From assembly GCA_016286205.1 (NCBI GenBank), contig JAEESF010000016.1:1-33902 (forward strand): 33,902 nucleotides of DNA, read 5' to 3'. The translations under genes and the position numbers were made by a program. This stretch comes from Colicola sp016286205. GTDB lineage: Bacteria; Bacteroidota; Bacteroidia; Bacteroidales; Paludibacteraceae. Of the stretch, positions 16,506 to 25,126 are shown one piece after another. Numbering within the stretch: the first letter of the stretch is position 1; every line of letters starts with the position of its first letter. The notes beneath the pieces are model-generated. The model was not told the DNA's origin and ran no database searches. It was given only the letters and a program-made list of their open reading frames with translations.

Positions 16506-17563
16506 CGTGAAATGGATTCAACATTTCCGGTTTTTAGGTCAAAACGAATAATAGGCAGTTTGTCTCCAATAAACAGATCACGACTCAGTGGAACATCAAT
16601 TCCCAATTGGGCAATCTGCAGCACTTTGTGACCGAGAGTTTCTCCCTGGTAGGTGACATCCACTTCTGCCTGTCCTGGTAAGTTGTATACGATTTGCGAT
16701 GCTTGCGGAGCTTTCTTGTTCTTTTTCTCATTTCCGGGGAGGACTACTTGCGGATATGTAGTCATCAGAATCGAGATAGTATCTGCATCAATGTTATCTG
16801 CATGAGTGAAACCATTCTCAGCAGAGAAGAACAATTGCAGAGTCTCTGTTTGTTGGTCCTTCGAGGGGTTGAGCTCTATTTTGTAATGCTCTGTACGTGT
16901 GGTAGTACTACCTAGAAATAGCGCCAATAACTGATTCTCCTGTTTGTCTAACTCGCTGAGTACCAACTGCATAGATTTTCCATCAGAAGGAGCATGCTCC
17001 ACTTCGCCACTCAGCAAAAATATTCTGCTTTCCCTAATTCGGTAGATTTGCTTTGCTATCGCTTTAGCTCGAGCCTCAGGAGTACGTTGCTCCAATTGCT
17101 CATCGGTTAGAGGTAAAGCCGAAGGAGTAGAAGTGGTGATGTTTTCCTTTGACTGCTTGCGAGGAGATGACTTGCGTTCTTCGTATGGCAGATTGTAACC
17201 CAACAATAAGCCTCTGCTGTCGATGGATAGTAATTGACTGGCAACTCCTTGCTCCGGTACAACTTTGTGTGCTCTGCTGCGATCGGCTTCAGTTCTAGTG
17301 CCGATGTGTACATCTTCCAGTGCGTAGATGGTCTGATTCTCAGAGATGGCATTGGTGGCACCCAGTAGTTGCTCTGCAAAAAGATAGTACGGTCCAGCCT
17401 CTTGCACGGTGATGGTGTACGTAAAATCCAGTACCACATGGTTTTTAGGGGTGTAGTACACTAATGCTTGTTCGTCTTGATTGACTACTTGTCCCTGAAT
17501 CGTAAGGACGGTCAATACTGTTGTGATTAGCAAAAAAATCTTTTTCATATTCTTGTCATTCAT
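16502..17563 (-). CDS. DUF4831 family exported protein
   Basis: A roughly 350-residue protein with a signal peptide (MKKIFLLITTVLTVLTIQGQ). The mature protein contains YYTPKNHVVLDFTYTIT and YYLFAEQLLGA, which I associate with DUF4831, a Bacteroidetes envelope family of unknown function. A polar segment (about 125-160) rich in Ser, Thr and Lys follows the first domain. Three starts are possible: ATG at 17578 (overlaps aroE), 17563 (MNDKN, just past the aroE stop) and 17548 (first residue of the clean signal peptide); I list 17563. It overlaps the DUF4835 gene by four bases, suggesting linked roles. Confidence 0.78.
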   Translation of the reverse strand: MNDKNMKKIFLLITTVLTVLTIQGQVVNQDEQALVYYTPKNHVVLDFTYTITVQEAGPYYLFAEQLLGATNAISENQTIYALEDVHIGTRTEADRSRAHKVVPEQGVASQLLSIDSRGLLLGYNLPYEERKSSPRKQSKENITTSTPSALPLTDEQLEQRTPEARAKAIAKQIYRIRESRIFLLSGEVEHAPSDGKSMQLVLSELDKQENQLLALFLGSTTTRTEHYKIELNPSKDQQTETLQLFFSAENGFTHADNIDADTISILMTTYPQVVLPGNEKKNKKAPQASQIVYNLPGQAEVDVTYQGETLGHKVLQIAQLGIDVPLSRDLFIGDKLPIIRFDLKTGNVESISR

Positions 17564-17567
17564 TTTG

Positions 17568-18299
17568 TTATTCTTCATTCCATATTTTCCATGCCGCTTT
17601 TGCTTGGCCGGTTAGCATTTCCATGCCATTACGAATGGTTGCTCCTTTGGCTTTTCCTTTTGCTAGGAATAGAGTCTCTTCCGGATTATAGACACAATCG
17701 AATAAGAGATGTTTCTCGGTCACTAAGTCGTATGGTATAGACGGACACGAGGCTACATCAGGCAACATGCCTAGCGGCGTACAATTGACAATTATCGTGT
17801 GTGCTGCCATAATATCTTTTGTCAATTGGTCATATGCCAGCATTCCTTCTTGGGGATTACGACTTACAAGTATTGGCTTGATGCCTAATTTGTTCAGCCC
17901 GTAACATACTGCTTTGGCCGCACCACCAGTGCCAAGCACAAGTGCGCTTTTATCAAACTCGCGTAATAACGGTCGTAGGGATTCGATAAATCCAAGGCAA
18001 TCCGTGTTATATCCAACGCCTTTGTAAATAACATTCACTGCTCCGATTACTGCCGCTGTTTCGTCTAGCCGATCCAAGTATGGTATCACCGTTTGCTTGT
18101 ATGGAAAAGTAACATTCATGCCATCCAAACGGCTAATCAGCTCTTTCATTCTATTGCCGACCTCTTCGGGTGTGCCATTTTTGTCAATAGGATACAACGA
18201 GTATTCTGCGGCAATATTCTCTGCTTTGAATTTTTCGTTAAAATAGCGTGCCGAGAAAGAGTGGTGTAGTGGATATCCTATTATTCCGTAGTGTCGCAT
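17568..18299 (-). CDS. aroE: Shikimate dehydrogenase (NADP+)
   Basis: This 243-residue enzyme reduces 3-dehydroshikimate to shikimate for aromatic amino acid and folate precursors. Motifs: GYPLHHSFS (8-16), catalytic Lys68 in NVTFPYK, GAVNVI, Asp100 in YNTDCLGF, the nucleotide-binding GTGGAAKA and the C-terminal GMEMLTGQA. Length is a little short compared with about 270 in E. coli but normal for Bacteroidetes. It overlaps tilS by 19 bases at its start. Confidence 0.95.
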   Translation of the reverse strand: MRHYGIIGYPLHHSFSARYFNEKFKAENIAAEYSLYPIDKNGTPEEVGNRMKELISRLDGMNVTFPYKQTVIPYLDRLDETAAVIGAVNVIYKGVGYNTDCLGFIESLRPLLREFDKSALVLGTGGAAKAVCYGLNKLGIKPILVSRNPQEGMLAYDQLTKDIMAAHTIIVNCTPLGMLPDVASCPSIPYDLVTEKHLLFDCVYNPEETLFLAKGKAKGATIRNGMEMLTGQAKAAWKIWNEE

Positions 18300-19171
18300 T
18301 TCTCAATCTTTAGTTTATTGTGTTTGATGGTAGCTTTGTGGGTCTTGGATTGAAAAACCTTGCCTCCTTCTCCCTTTTGCAACGCATCGTATATTTTGTC
18401 AATTTCTACAAAATCGCAGCCGCGAAGATTCTCATATAGCTGAGCCATTCCCGCTTCGCGCGTGTTTTTTCCCTCAATCAAATCTACATAACCTTGTAGT
18501 CTTTCAGCCGTTTCGGCCATGTGCTCAATCTCTGTTTTGCTATATTCTCTCAGTTGTTTGCGAATGGCATTTCGAGTGATAGAGGTGTCCATGTTGGTAG
18601 AATCAGTCATCCAGGTCATGTGCCTTTTGTCTCTTAAGTAATGCTCAATATAATCACGAGTAGTGCAGAGTAGTGGGCGTACAATAGGAACACCATTCGG
18701 CGCATATGCATTTTGACTAATTGGCCTCATGCCTGCTAATCCGCGCAAACCGGTTCCTCGCCGCAGATTGAGCAATAATGTTTCTGCTTGGTCGTTTTGA
18801 TGATGCGCCACCACAACTGCTTGGCATTGATGGGCTTGCGCCATGTGCTCGAACCAAGTGTATCGCAGTTCTCTTGCGGCCATCTCAATACTTAGATTAT
18901 GGGCTTTTGCATAAGCCGTGGTATCGAACGACACAACCTCAAGAGGCACATTCATGCTAGCACATAGGTCTTTCACAAAAGCCTCATCACGATTGCTTTC
19001 TTCGCCTCGCAAGTGGAAATTACAATGTGCTGCGATGCAGTTATACCCCGCTTCGTGCAATACATCCAATAGCGCTACGCTATCTGCGCCGCCACTAACT
19101 CCAACCAACACAGGCTCCTCTTTTTTTAGCAAGCCTCGCTGACGAATATATGTTGTAACACGCCTAAACAC
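18281..19171 (-). CDS. tilS: tRNA(Ile)-lysidine synthase, short form
   Basis: The enzyme ligates lysine to cytidine 34 of the AUA-reading tRNA(Ile). The PP-loop SGGADS (26-31), HCNFHLRGEES, and AHHQNDQAETLLLNLRRGTGLRGLAGM are all present. At 296 residues it ends soon after the GGKVFQSKTHKA segment, so the C-terminal domains found in E. coli TilS (432 residues) are missing, as in the short Aquifex form. No frameshift is visible: the stop is followed closely by aroE coding. The start is GTG at 19169-19171, overlapping the end of the regulator gene by eight bases. Confidence 0.93.
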   Translation of the reverse strand: MFRRVTTYIRQRGLLKKEEPVLVGVSGGADSVALLDVLHEAGYNCIAAHCNFHLRGEESNRDEAFVKDLCASMNVPLEVVSFDTTAYAKAHNLSIEMAARELRYTWFEHMAQAHQCQAVVVAHHQNDQAETLLLNLRRGTGLRGLAGMRPISQNAYAPNGVPIVRPLLCTTRDYIEHYLRDKRHMTWMTDSTNMDTSITRNAIRKQLREYSKTEIEHMAETAERLQGYVDLIEGKNTREAGMAQLYENLRGCDFVEIDKIYDALQKGEGGKVFQSKTHKATIKHNKLKIEKCDTTE

Positions 19172-20045
19172 TCAGTTCTTTCAGGTCTACCAGTTTGTTT
19201 ACTATTGCGTATATGGTCAAGCCCGCGGTTGAATGGATATTCAATTTGCGGGTAATATTCTTTCTGTGTGTAATGACTGTATGCGTAGAGATGCACAGTA
19301 CATCTGCTATTTCCTTATTGCTTCGGCCGCGCACCACCTCTATCAACACGTCTCGTTCCCTTTCACTCAGTTCTTCCGTCTCATCTTCATGTGTGGAAGT
19401 TCTGTGTTTCTGCGCTTTGATGGCTAATGCCGGCCGTAAGATATCATCCTCAATGTCACAATGGTCGGCAAAATCTTGTTCTGTGTGCCATAGGTCGCTC
19501 ATCACATTGATCAGTCGATAACTAACGAGATGATCTTTCTGATGCTCTGTATCATCGTTGTGATAGTACTTGATTATCAGTTTCTTAATCTCAGCTAGTT
19601 TGTCTGTTATACGTTGGTCATCGTGCTCATGTTCCTCGTATAGGCCTGCATTCTCATGCTCAATATGTATCCGAATCTCCTGGACAAATTCATCGAAGCA
19701 GCGTAGGATGAGAACAGGTATTTGACTATCTGTGTTAGTCGTGTTAATTGCCTCTCGCATGGCTTGGCGCAAACTAGGCAGACGAAAATCCAAGAAATAG
19801 GTGTGCGCATTATGCAGATACATCTGTAGTGTTTGTATATCTATTTCTTGGGGTAGGGCACGTTGGCGAAAGAGTTTATGATTGACCACGGCAAGAAATG
19901 TAGGCGTGTGTAATCCTTGTGCGGCACACACTTCATCAATGGTCTGGTCGCCCACACCCGTACTTAATCCAAAACGACTGATAATCTGAATGGCTTCTTC
20001 CTCGTGAGCCATCAAGTCGCACATTTTGTCTGTCGGTTTATACAT
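19164..20045 (-). CDS. LuxR-type regulator with N-terminal ScdA-like and hemerythrin-like sensor domains
   Basis: A 293-residue protein. Residues about 10-60 resemble the N-terminal DUF542 domain of ScdA/RIC proteins (short helices ending in a GL motif). Residues about 75-205 resemble the hemerythrin-like domain of YtfE: His81, His127-Glu131 and His195-Glu199 have spacing close to E. coli YtfE (H84, H129-E133, H204-E208), with more histidines between (163, 168, 172). Residues about 227-290 are a LuxR helix-turn-helix (LSERERDVLIEVVRGRSNKEIADVLCIS split over two helices). It probably senses oxygen or nitric oxide/iron-sulfur stress through a di-iron centre and regulates transcription. The ATG at 20045 is chosen over one 39 bases upstream because it just overlaps the ettA stop. 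Confidence 0.78.
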   Translation of the reverse strand: MYKPTDKMCDLMAHEEEAIQIISRFGLSTGVGDQTIDEVCAAQGLHTPTFLAVVNHKLFRQRALPQEIDIQTLQMYLHNAHTYFLDFRLPSLRQAMREAINTTNTDSQIPVLILRCFDEFVQEIRIHIEHENAGLYEEHEHDDQRITDKLAEIKKLIIKYYHNDDTEHQKDHLVSYRLINVMSDLWHTEQDFADHCDIEDDILRPALAIKAQKHRTSTHEDETEELSERERDVLIEVVRGRSNKEIADVLCISTHTVITHRKNITRKLNIHSTAGLTIYAIVNKLVDLKELSV

Positions 20046-21666
20046 TTTGTGCCTGTTTCCAGTTCTCAAATTCAGAATAACCACCTTCGTACCAAACTAC
20101 TTTACCATCGCCTTCATACGAAAGGATATGCGTACAAATACGATCCAAGAACCACCGGTCGTGGCTAATGACTACTGCGCAACCGGCAAAAGCTTCTAGT
20201 CCTTCTTCTAAGGCACGCAGCGTATTTACATCAATATCGTTGGTTGGCTCATCTAGTAGTAGTACATTTGCTTCACTCTTCAGCGTTAATGCCAAATGCA
20301 GACGATTACGTTCACCTCCCGACAAAACTCCGCATTTCTTTTCTTGGTCTGCACCGGTAAAGTTGAAACGGCTAAGATAGGCTCTGGCATTTACTTCCTT
20401 TCCGCCAACGCGAATAAATTCTGTGCCGTTGGCTATGGTTTGGAATACCGTTTTCTCAGGATCGATATTAGCGTGCTGTTGGTCAACATAGCCTATTTTG
20501 ACTGTCTCTCCCACAGTAAACGTGCCTTTGTCAGCCTTTTCCATACCCATAATCATGCGGAAGAGAGTCGTTTTTCCCGCGCCATTGGGACCAATAACGC
20601 CAACAATACCGTTCGGTGGAAGAACGAAATTCATGTCGTGGAATAGTTCTCTGCTTCCGAACGACTTAGCTACACCTTCTGCATTAATGACCTTATTTCC
20701 CAAACGCGGACCATTAGGGATGAATATCTCGAGTCGTTCCTCACGCTCTTTTTGCTCTTCATTCAGCATCTTGTCGTAGGCGTTCAGACGGGCCATTGAT
20801 TTGGCATGGCGTGCTTTCGGAGCCATACGCACCCATTCTAACTCGCGTTCTAGAGTTTTTCTGCGTTTGCTAGCTTGTTTTTCTTCTTGTGCCATACGAG
20901 CGGCCTTCTGCTCCAACCATCCTGAATAGTTGCCTTTCCAAGGAATTCCTTCTCCGCGGTCAAGTTCCAATATCCAACCGGCTACGTGATCCAAGAAATA
21001 GCGGTCGTGCGTGATGCAAATCACAGTGCCTTCGTATTCTTGCAGGATTTTCTCCAATCGGTCGATACTCTCTGCGTCCAAATGGTTGGTCGGCTCATCC
21101 AAGAGCAGAATATCAGGTTTGCTCAGCAGCAATCGGCACAAAGCCACACGGCGCCTTTCACCTCCGGAAAGTGTGGCAACACTGGCATCCGAAGGCGGAC
21201 AGGCTAATGCTGCCATCGCCAGGTTCAATCTCTGGTCCAGATTCCAGGCATCTACTGCATCCAGTTTGTCTTGCAGTTCCGCTTGCCGAGCCAACAATTT
21301 ATCAAAATCAGCATCCGGTTCGCCAAAGGCCAAATTGATAGCATCGTATTCTGCCAACAAATCCGTTACTTCTTTCACTCCTTCTTGCACCACTTCGCGA
21401 ACGGTCTTGCTATTATCCAGGTGTGGTTCCTGTTCTAGATAGCCTACGGAATAGCCAGGCGAGAAGACTACCTGTCCTTGATATTCTTTCTCTACGCCTG
21501 CAATAATCTTCATCAGCGTCGATTTTCCGCTACCATTCAGACCAATAATGCCTATCTTGGCTCCGTAGAAGAAACTAAGGTAGATATTGCTCAGAACGCG
21601 TTTCTGAGGAGGGTAGGTTTTGCTTACGCCTACCATCGAAAAGATTATCTTTTTGTCGTCAGCCAT
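20038..21666 (-). CDS. ettA: Energy-dependent translational throttle protein EttA (ABC-F)
   Basis: A 542-residue ABC-F protein that binds the ribosomal E site and adjusts early elongation by ATP level. The first ABC domain has GLNGSGKST (42-50), LSGGERRRVALCRLL and LLLDEPTNHLD; the second GPNGAGKTT, LSGGERNRLHLALTL and LLLDEPTNDID. The linker between them (GNYSGWLEQK through ELEWVRMAPKARHAKS) is the EttA-type P-site interaction arm. No membrane segments. The open frame extends 62 codons further but that would run through folA; ATG at 21666 (MADDKKIIFS) gives the normal family length. It follows folA by 20 bases. Confidence 0.95.
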   Translation of the reverse strand: MADDKKIIFSMVGVSKTYPPQKRVLSNIYLSFFYGAKIGIIGLNGSGKSTLMKIIAGVEKEYQGQVVFSPGYSVGYLEQEPHLDNSKTVREVVQEGVKEVTDLLAEYDAINLAFGEPDADFDKLLARQAELQDKLDAVDAWNLDQRLNLAMAALACPPSDASVATLSGGERRRVALCRLLLSKPDILLLDEPTNHLDAESIDRLEKILQEYEGTVICITHDRYFLDHVAGWILELDRGEGIPWKGNYSGWLEQKAARMAQEEKQASKRRKTLERELEWVRMAPKARHAKSMARLNAYDKMLNEEQKEREERLEIFIPNGPRLGNKVINAEGVAKSFGSRELFHDMNFVLPPNGIVGVIGPNGAGKTTLFRMIMGMEKADKGTFTVGETVKIGYVDQQHANIDPEKTVFQTIANGTEFIRVGGKEVNARAYLSRFNFTGADQEKKCGVLSGGERNRLHLALTLKSEANVLLLDEPTNDIDVNTLRALEEGLEAFAGCAVVISHDRWFLDRICTHILSYEGDGKVVWYEGGYSEFENWKQAQNV

Positions 21667-21686
21667 ACTGCTTTGTGTGCTTATTT

Positions 21687-22175
21687 TTATTTCTTGATAT
21701 ATTCGGCAAACGTGTAAGCATACGGGTTGTTTTCGTCTGCTTCGTGACGTTCTGCACTCACTTGTTGCCAAATGGCGCCATCTATCTCTGGAAAGAATGT
21801 ATCTGCATCTTCCCACGAGTGATGAATATGTGTGATGTACAATTTGTCGCACAGCGGCATCATCTGCCGATAGACCATGCCTCCTCCGATAACAAAGGCT
21901 TCTTCCTCCGGACGCACTTTCTTTACCAGTTCTTCAATCGAGTAAGCGGCTTCCGCGCCTTCAAATGTTTTGCCCTGTACATCGGTCAGAACAATGTTAC
22001 GGCGATTGGGTAGCGGATGTTTCGGGAGCGAGAAGAACGTACGTTCTCCCATCAACACGGTGCAACCAGATGTCACTTCTTTGAAGTGTTTCAAGTCGTT
22101 AGGCAAATGGCATAATAGGTCACCTTTCTTTCCAATCGCATAATTCTCTGCTATTGCAACTATTAATGAAAGCAT
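21687..22175 (-). CDS. folA: Dihydrofolate reductase with Cys at the usual Trp22 position
   Basis: A 162-residue enzyme reducing dihydrofolate to tetrahydrofolate with NADPH. IVAIAENYAIGKKGDLL, Asp27 (LPNDLKHF), VLMGERTF, NRRNIVLT and VIGGGMVYRQ are all typical. At residue 22 the codon is TGC (Cys), where E. coli and nearly all bacterial enzymes have Trp (LLWHLP in related Bacteroidetes). Thymidylate synthase, which produces the dihydrofolate it consumes, is the gene just upstream (57-base gap). Confidence 0.95.
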   Translation of the reverse strand: MLSLIVAIAENYAIGKKGDLLCHLPNDLKHFKEVTSGCTVLMGERTFFSLPKHPLPNRRNIVLTDVQGKTFEGAEAAYSIEELVKKVRPEEEAFVIGGGMVYRQMMPLCDKLYITHIHHSWEDADTFFPEIDGAIWQQVSAERHEADENNPYAYTFAEYIKK

Positions 22176-22189
22176 AATTTTTTAAGAGA

Positions 22190-22211
22190 TTACTTAGTTC
22201 TTACTTAGTTC
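22190..22211. repeat. Two perfect copies of an 11-bp repeat between thyA and folA
   Basis: TTACTTAGTTC occurs at 22190-22200 and again at 22201-22211, followed by TTATCGAGC, which begins a degenerate third copy. It lies in the 57-base gap between the thyA stop and folA start. The 11-base period equals that of the array in hemW, but the sequences differ. Confidence 0.75.
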
Positions 22212-22232
22212 TTATCGAGCAAATCGCGGTTT

Positions 22233-23027
22233 TTAGACAGCTACCACACCTGCAATATGCGGATGCGGATCATAGCCTTCCAACTGAAAATCTTCGTATT
22301 GGAAGCTAAAGATATCTTTCACATCCGGATTAATAATCATCTTTGGCAACTGACGCGGTTCGCGTGTTAACTGCAGTTTGACTTGCTCCAAGTGGTTCAA
22401 ATAGATATGCGCATCACCTAGAGTGTGTACAAAATCGCCTGCTTTCAGACCTGTCACTTGTGCCATCATCTGTAGCAAAAGCGCATAACTGGCAATATTG
22501 AACGGCACCCCTAAGAAGATATCGGCACTACGCTGATAGAGTTGCAGCGACAAACGACCATCGGCCACATAGAATTGGAAGAGGCTATGACACGGAGGCA
22601 AGGCCATTTTGTCCACTTCTGCCACATTCCATGCGCTAACCATCAGTCTGCGGCTATCCGGAGTCTTCTTAATCATCTCTACCACATTGCTTATTTGGTC
22701 AATCGTACCACCATTATAATCTGGCCACGAACGCCATTGATGACCATAAACCGGACCTAATTCTCCATTCTCATCAGCCCATTCATTCCATATACGCACA
22801 CCGTGATCTTGCAGATATTTAACATTAGTATCGCCCTGCAAAAACCATAAAAGTTCGTAGATGATAGACTTCAAATGCAGTTTCTTGGTGGTAAGCAACG
22901 GAAATCCTTCTTCCAGATTGAAACGCATCTGATGGCCGAAAACAGAAATAGTTCCTGTTCCTGTGCGGTCTGTTTTTTCAACTCCTTCCGCCAATACTCG
23001 ACGGCATAAATCTAAATATTGCTTCAT
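22233..23027 (-). CDS. thyA: Thymidylate synthase (folate-dependent)
   Basis: A 264-residue enzyme, the same length as in E. coli, converting dUMP to dTMP with methylene-tetrahydrofolate. Catalytic Cys146 lies in LPPCHSLFQFYV; Arg21 in DRTGTGT, RSADIFLGVPFNIASYA (QRS/D/N motifs) and the C-terminal HPHIAGVVAV (ending at the usual Val) are present. thyA then folA is the common pairing for the dTMP cycle. A 32-base gap separates it from porE upstream. Confidence 0.97.
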   Translation of the reverse strand: MKQYLDLCRRVLAEGVEKTDRTGTGTISVFGHQMRFNLEEGFPLLTTKKLHLKSIIYELLWFLQGDTNVKYLQDHGVRIWNEWADENGELGPVYGHQWRSWPDYNGGTIDQISNVVEMIKKTPDSRRLMVSAWNVAEVDKMALPPCHSLFQFYVADGRLSLQLYQRSADIFLGVPFNIASYALLLQMMAQVTGLKAGDFVHTLGDAHIYLNHLEQVKLQLTREPRQLPKMIINPDVKDIFSFQYEDFQLEGYDPHPHIAGVVAV

Positions 23028-23059
23028 AAAGTGTTTATTTGCCTCCGGAAGCTATCCGG

Positions 23060-25126
23060 TTAATATAGTTTATATGTTGTTTTCAGTACCTTAAATTCTG
23101 TACGACGATTTATCTGGTTGCAAATTTCCTGCTGCTCTGGTGTCAGACTTAGGATATATGCTTCGTCTAATACTTGCTCTTGAGGAATAAACGGATACTT
23201 GGTATGTATGGCTTTGTCGGCCACAACAGGTTTCTGTTTTCCGTATCCGACAGGAGTCAGTCGTTCGCTCTCAATACCGTGGCTAATCAGGAAATCGCAG
23301 CAACTCTGTGCACGTTTTTGCGACAACTCTTGGTTGAATGTCTCGTTACCCACTAGGTCTGTATGTGCCGAGAGTTCAATCGTGATATTGGGGTTGTCTT
23401 GCAGCAGTTTGACTAGTCGCAGCAATTCTTCTTCGGATGCTTTGGTTATTTCCCAACGACCGAATTCGTAGAAGATGTTATTCATCGTCACCGGACGACT
23501 AATTGGATTCAGCACAAAGTCCATGTGATAGGTCTTACTGTCTTTCAAATCGAGCGTATTCCATTTCTCCTTAGTGTTCAGATATCCACGAGCCGTCACT
23601 AGCATCACATACTTCACATCTTTCTTTAGCTTGATCTTGTATGTGCCGTCACGACGTGCATTCACTTTGCTATTGGTTCCATCGCTGCCAACCAGTCGTA
23701 GTTTGGAGTCAGCCAACGGATTACCTTGCTCGTCGGTGATGGTTCCTTCAGCAATAAACTCCATTTCGGGCAACCAGAAACGATAAATCTTGTCAAATCC
23801 TTTCTTGTCGTTACGGTTGGACGAAAAGAATCCGTTCTGAGTGTTGCCATCGAACGTGATGCCGAAATCATCTCCGTTGGTGTTGAATGGCGCAGCTAGA
23901 TTGTACAGCACCCATACTGCCGAATCTTTGATGGTAGTGTCTCGCTCTGCTTTGAACAGATCCAGTCCTCCGTATCCAGGATGACCATTGCTGGCAAAAT
24001 ACAATGTGCCATCTGCATGTACGTACGGATACATCTCGTCTGCCGAAGTGTTGATAGAGCGGGGCAGTGGTTGCGGATTAACCCATTCGTTATCTTCCAA
24101 CTCTGCCAGCCAGATATCTTTTCCTCCTTGTCCTCCGGGCGCATCACTAACGAAATAGAGCGTGTCGCCTGTTGCGTTGAGTGCAGGATGACCAACGGTT
24201 ATCGAACTATCGGCAAATAGTTTGACTTCTTGCGCTTCTCCCCATTCACCACTGGCACGTTCGCTCTTGTATATCTTGGCTCCCAAATCCTGTCCGTTCA
24301 CAGGTTTAGAATAGGTAAAATACATCGTCTTGCCATCGCGAGTGAAACAGCATACACCCAATTCGGCCGTGCCCGCTTGTTTTCCTCCGGTGGAATCGTT
24401 TTGCTGTTCTTGCTCTTGCTCCGGAGTGTCATTCAATCCCTCAGGCAGTTCTATCTCTTCCCATTCTCCCGCAGCATTCTTACGCGTCTGATAGAGTTGG
24501 AAGAGTTGTTGGCCGGTCACATTGCTTGGCCGTTTCATCTTTTTTGTGCCCGATTGCTTCTCCTGACGATTGCTCGTAAACATGAGCGCATCGCTTTGGT
24601 CTCCGATAAACATCGGCGCGAAGTTGCTTGAGCGCTTCTGATTAAACTCCTTCGCTTCGGCAATCTTGTAGCGACTACTTTCTCGCTTCCATTCGTCTAT
24701 CTTCAGACAAGCGTATTTCCCTGCCTGAGCCACATAGTTATCCGGATGAGATTCGAGGTACAATTCATAACTTTTGACTGCATCTTTGTATTTGCCCTGG
24801 TATTGCAGTGCTTGTCCTGCATGCAGGAAAATAGTAGAATCCTGCATGTGATATTTGCATCGCAATGCACTCTGGTAGCAATTCACAGCGCGCGGCATAT
24901 TCAGAATACGATAACACTCGCCTTGCCGATAAGCCACATAACCTTTCAGCTCGCGGTCTTTTTGCGTAGAGAGACGACTGTAGCATTGTTTGTACATATC
25001 AGCAGCGGCAAAATACTCGCCTATAGCGAACTTCTTATCTGCTCGCTTCACTTTCTGCTGAATACTGCACCCACATAGGCACAATACGCATATTAAAAGG
25101 GCAATATGTGCGTTACGCCAACTCAT
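23060..25126 (-). CDS. porE: PorE-like OmpA-family lipoprotein of the type IX secretion system
   Basis: A 688-residue lipoprotein: the lipobox LCGC puts the lipidated residue at Cys20. Next come TPR-like helices (about 25-150), a beta-propeller with PD40-type blades (about 160-445; for example TMYFTYSKP, DTLYFVSDAPGGQGGKDIW, GTLYFASNGHPGYGGLDLF), a carboxypeptidase regulatory-like domain (about 453-520) and an OmpA peptidoglycan-binding domain (about 548-688, with SAHTDLVG and KRAQSCCDFL). This order is that described for PorE (PG1058) of Porphyromonas gingivalis, thought to anchor T9SS to the cell wall. Start overlaps the DUF1015 gene by 14 bases. Paralogs with the same layout exist, so the name is likely, not certain. 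Confidence 0.82.
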   Translation of the reverse strand: MSWRNAHIALLICVLCLCGCSIQQKVKRADKKFAIGEYFAAADMYKQCYSRLSTQKDRELKGYVAYRQGECYRILNMPRAVNCYQSALRCKYHMQDSTIFLHAGQALQYQGKYKDAVKSYELYLESHPDNYVAQAGKYACLKIDEWKRESSRYKIAEAKEFNQKRSSNFAPMFIGDQSDALMFTSNRQEKQSGTKKMKRPSNVTGQQLFQLYQTRKNAAGEWEEIELPEGLNDTPEQEQEQQNDSTGGKQAGTAELGVCCFTRDGKTMYFTYSKPVNGQDLGAKIYKSERASGEWGEAQEVKLFADSSITVGHPALNATGDTLYFVSDAPGGQGGKDIWLAELEDNEWVNPQPLPRSINTSADEMYPYVHADGTLYFASNGHPGYGGLDLFKAERDTTIKDSAVWVLYNLAAPFNTNGDDFGITFDGNTQNGFFSSNRNDKKGFDKIYRFWLPEMEFIAEGTITDEQGNPLADSKLRLVGSDGTNSKVNARRDGTYKIKLKKDVKYVMLVTARGYLNTKEKWNTLDLKDSKTYHMDFVLNPISRPVTMNNIFYEFGRWEITKASEEELLRLVKLLQDNPNITIELSAHTDLVGNETFNQELSQKRAQSCCDFLISHGIESERLTPVGYGKQKPVVADKAIHTKYPFIPQEQVLDEAYILSLTPEQQEICNQINRRTEFKVLKTTYKLY

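Noticed and set aside
21667..21852. 62-codon upstream extension of ettA
   Set aside because: It overlaps folA out of frame and makes the protein longer than EttA should be.
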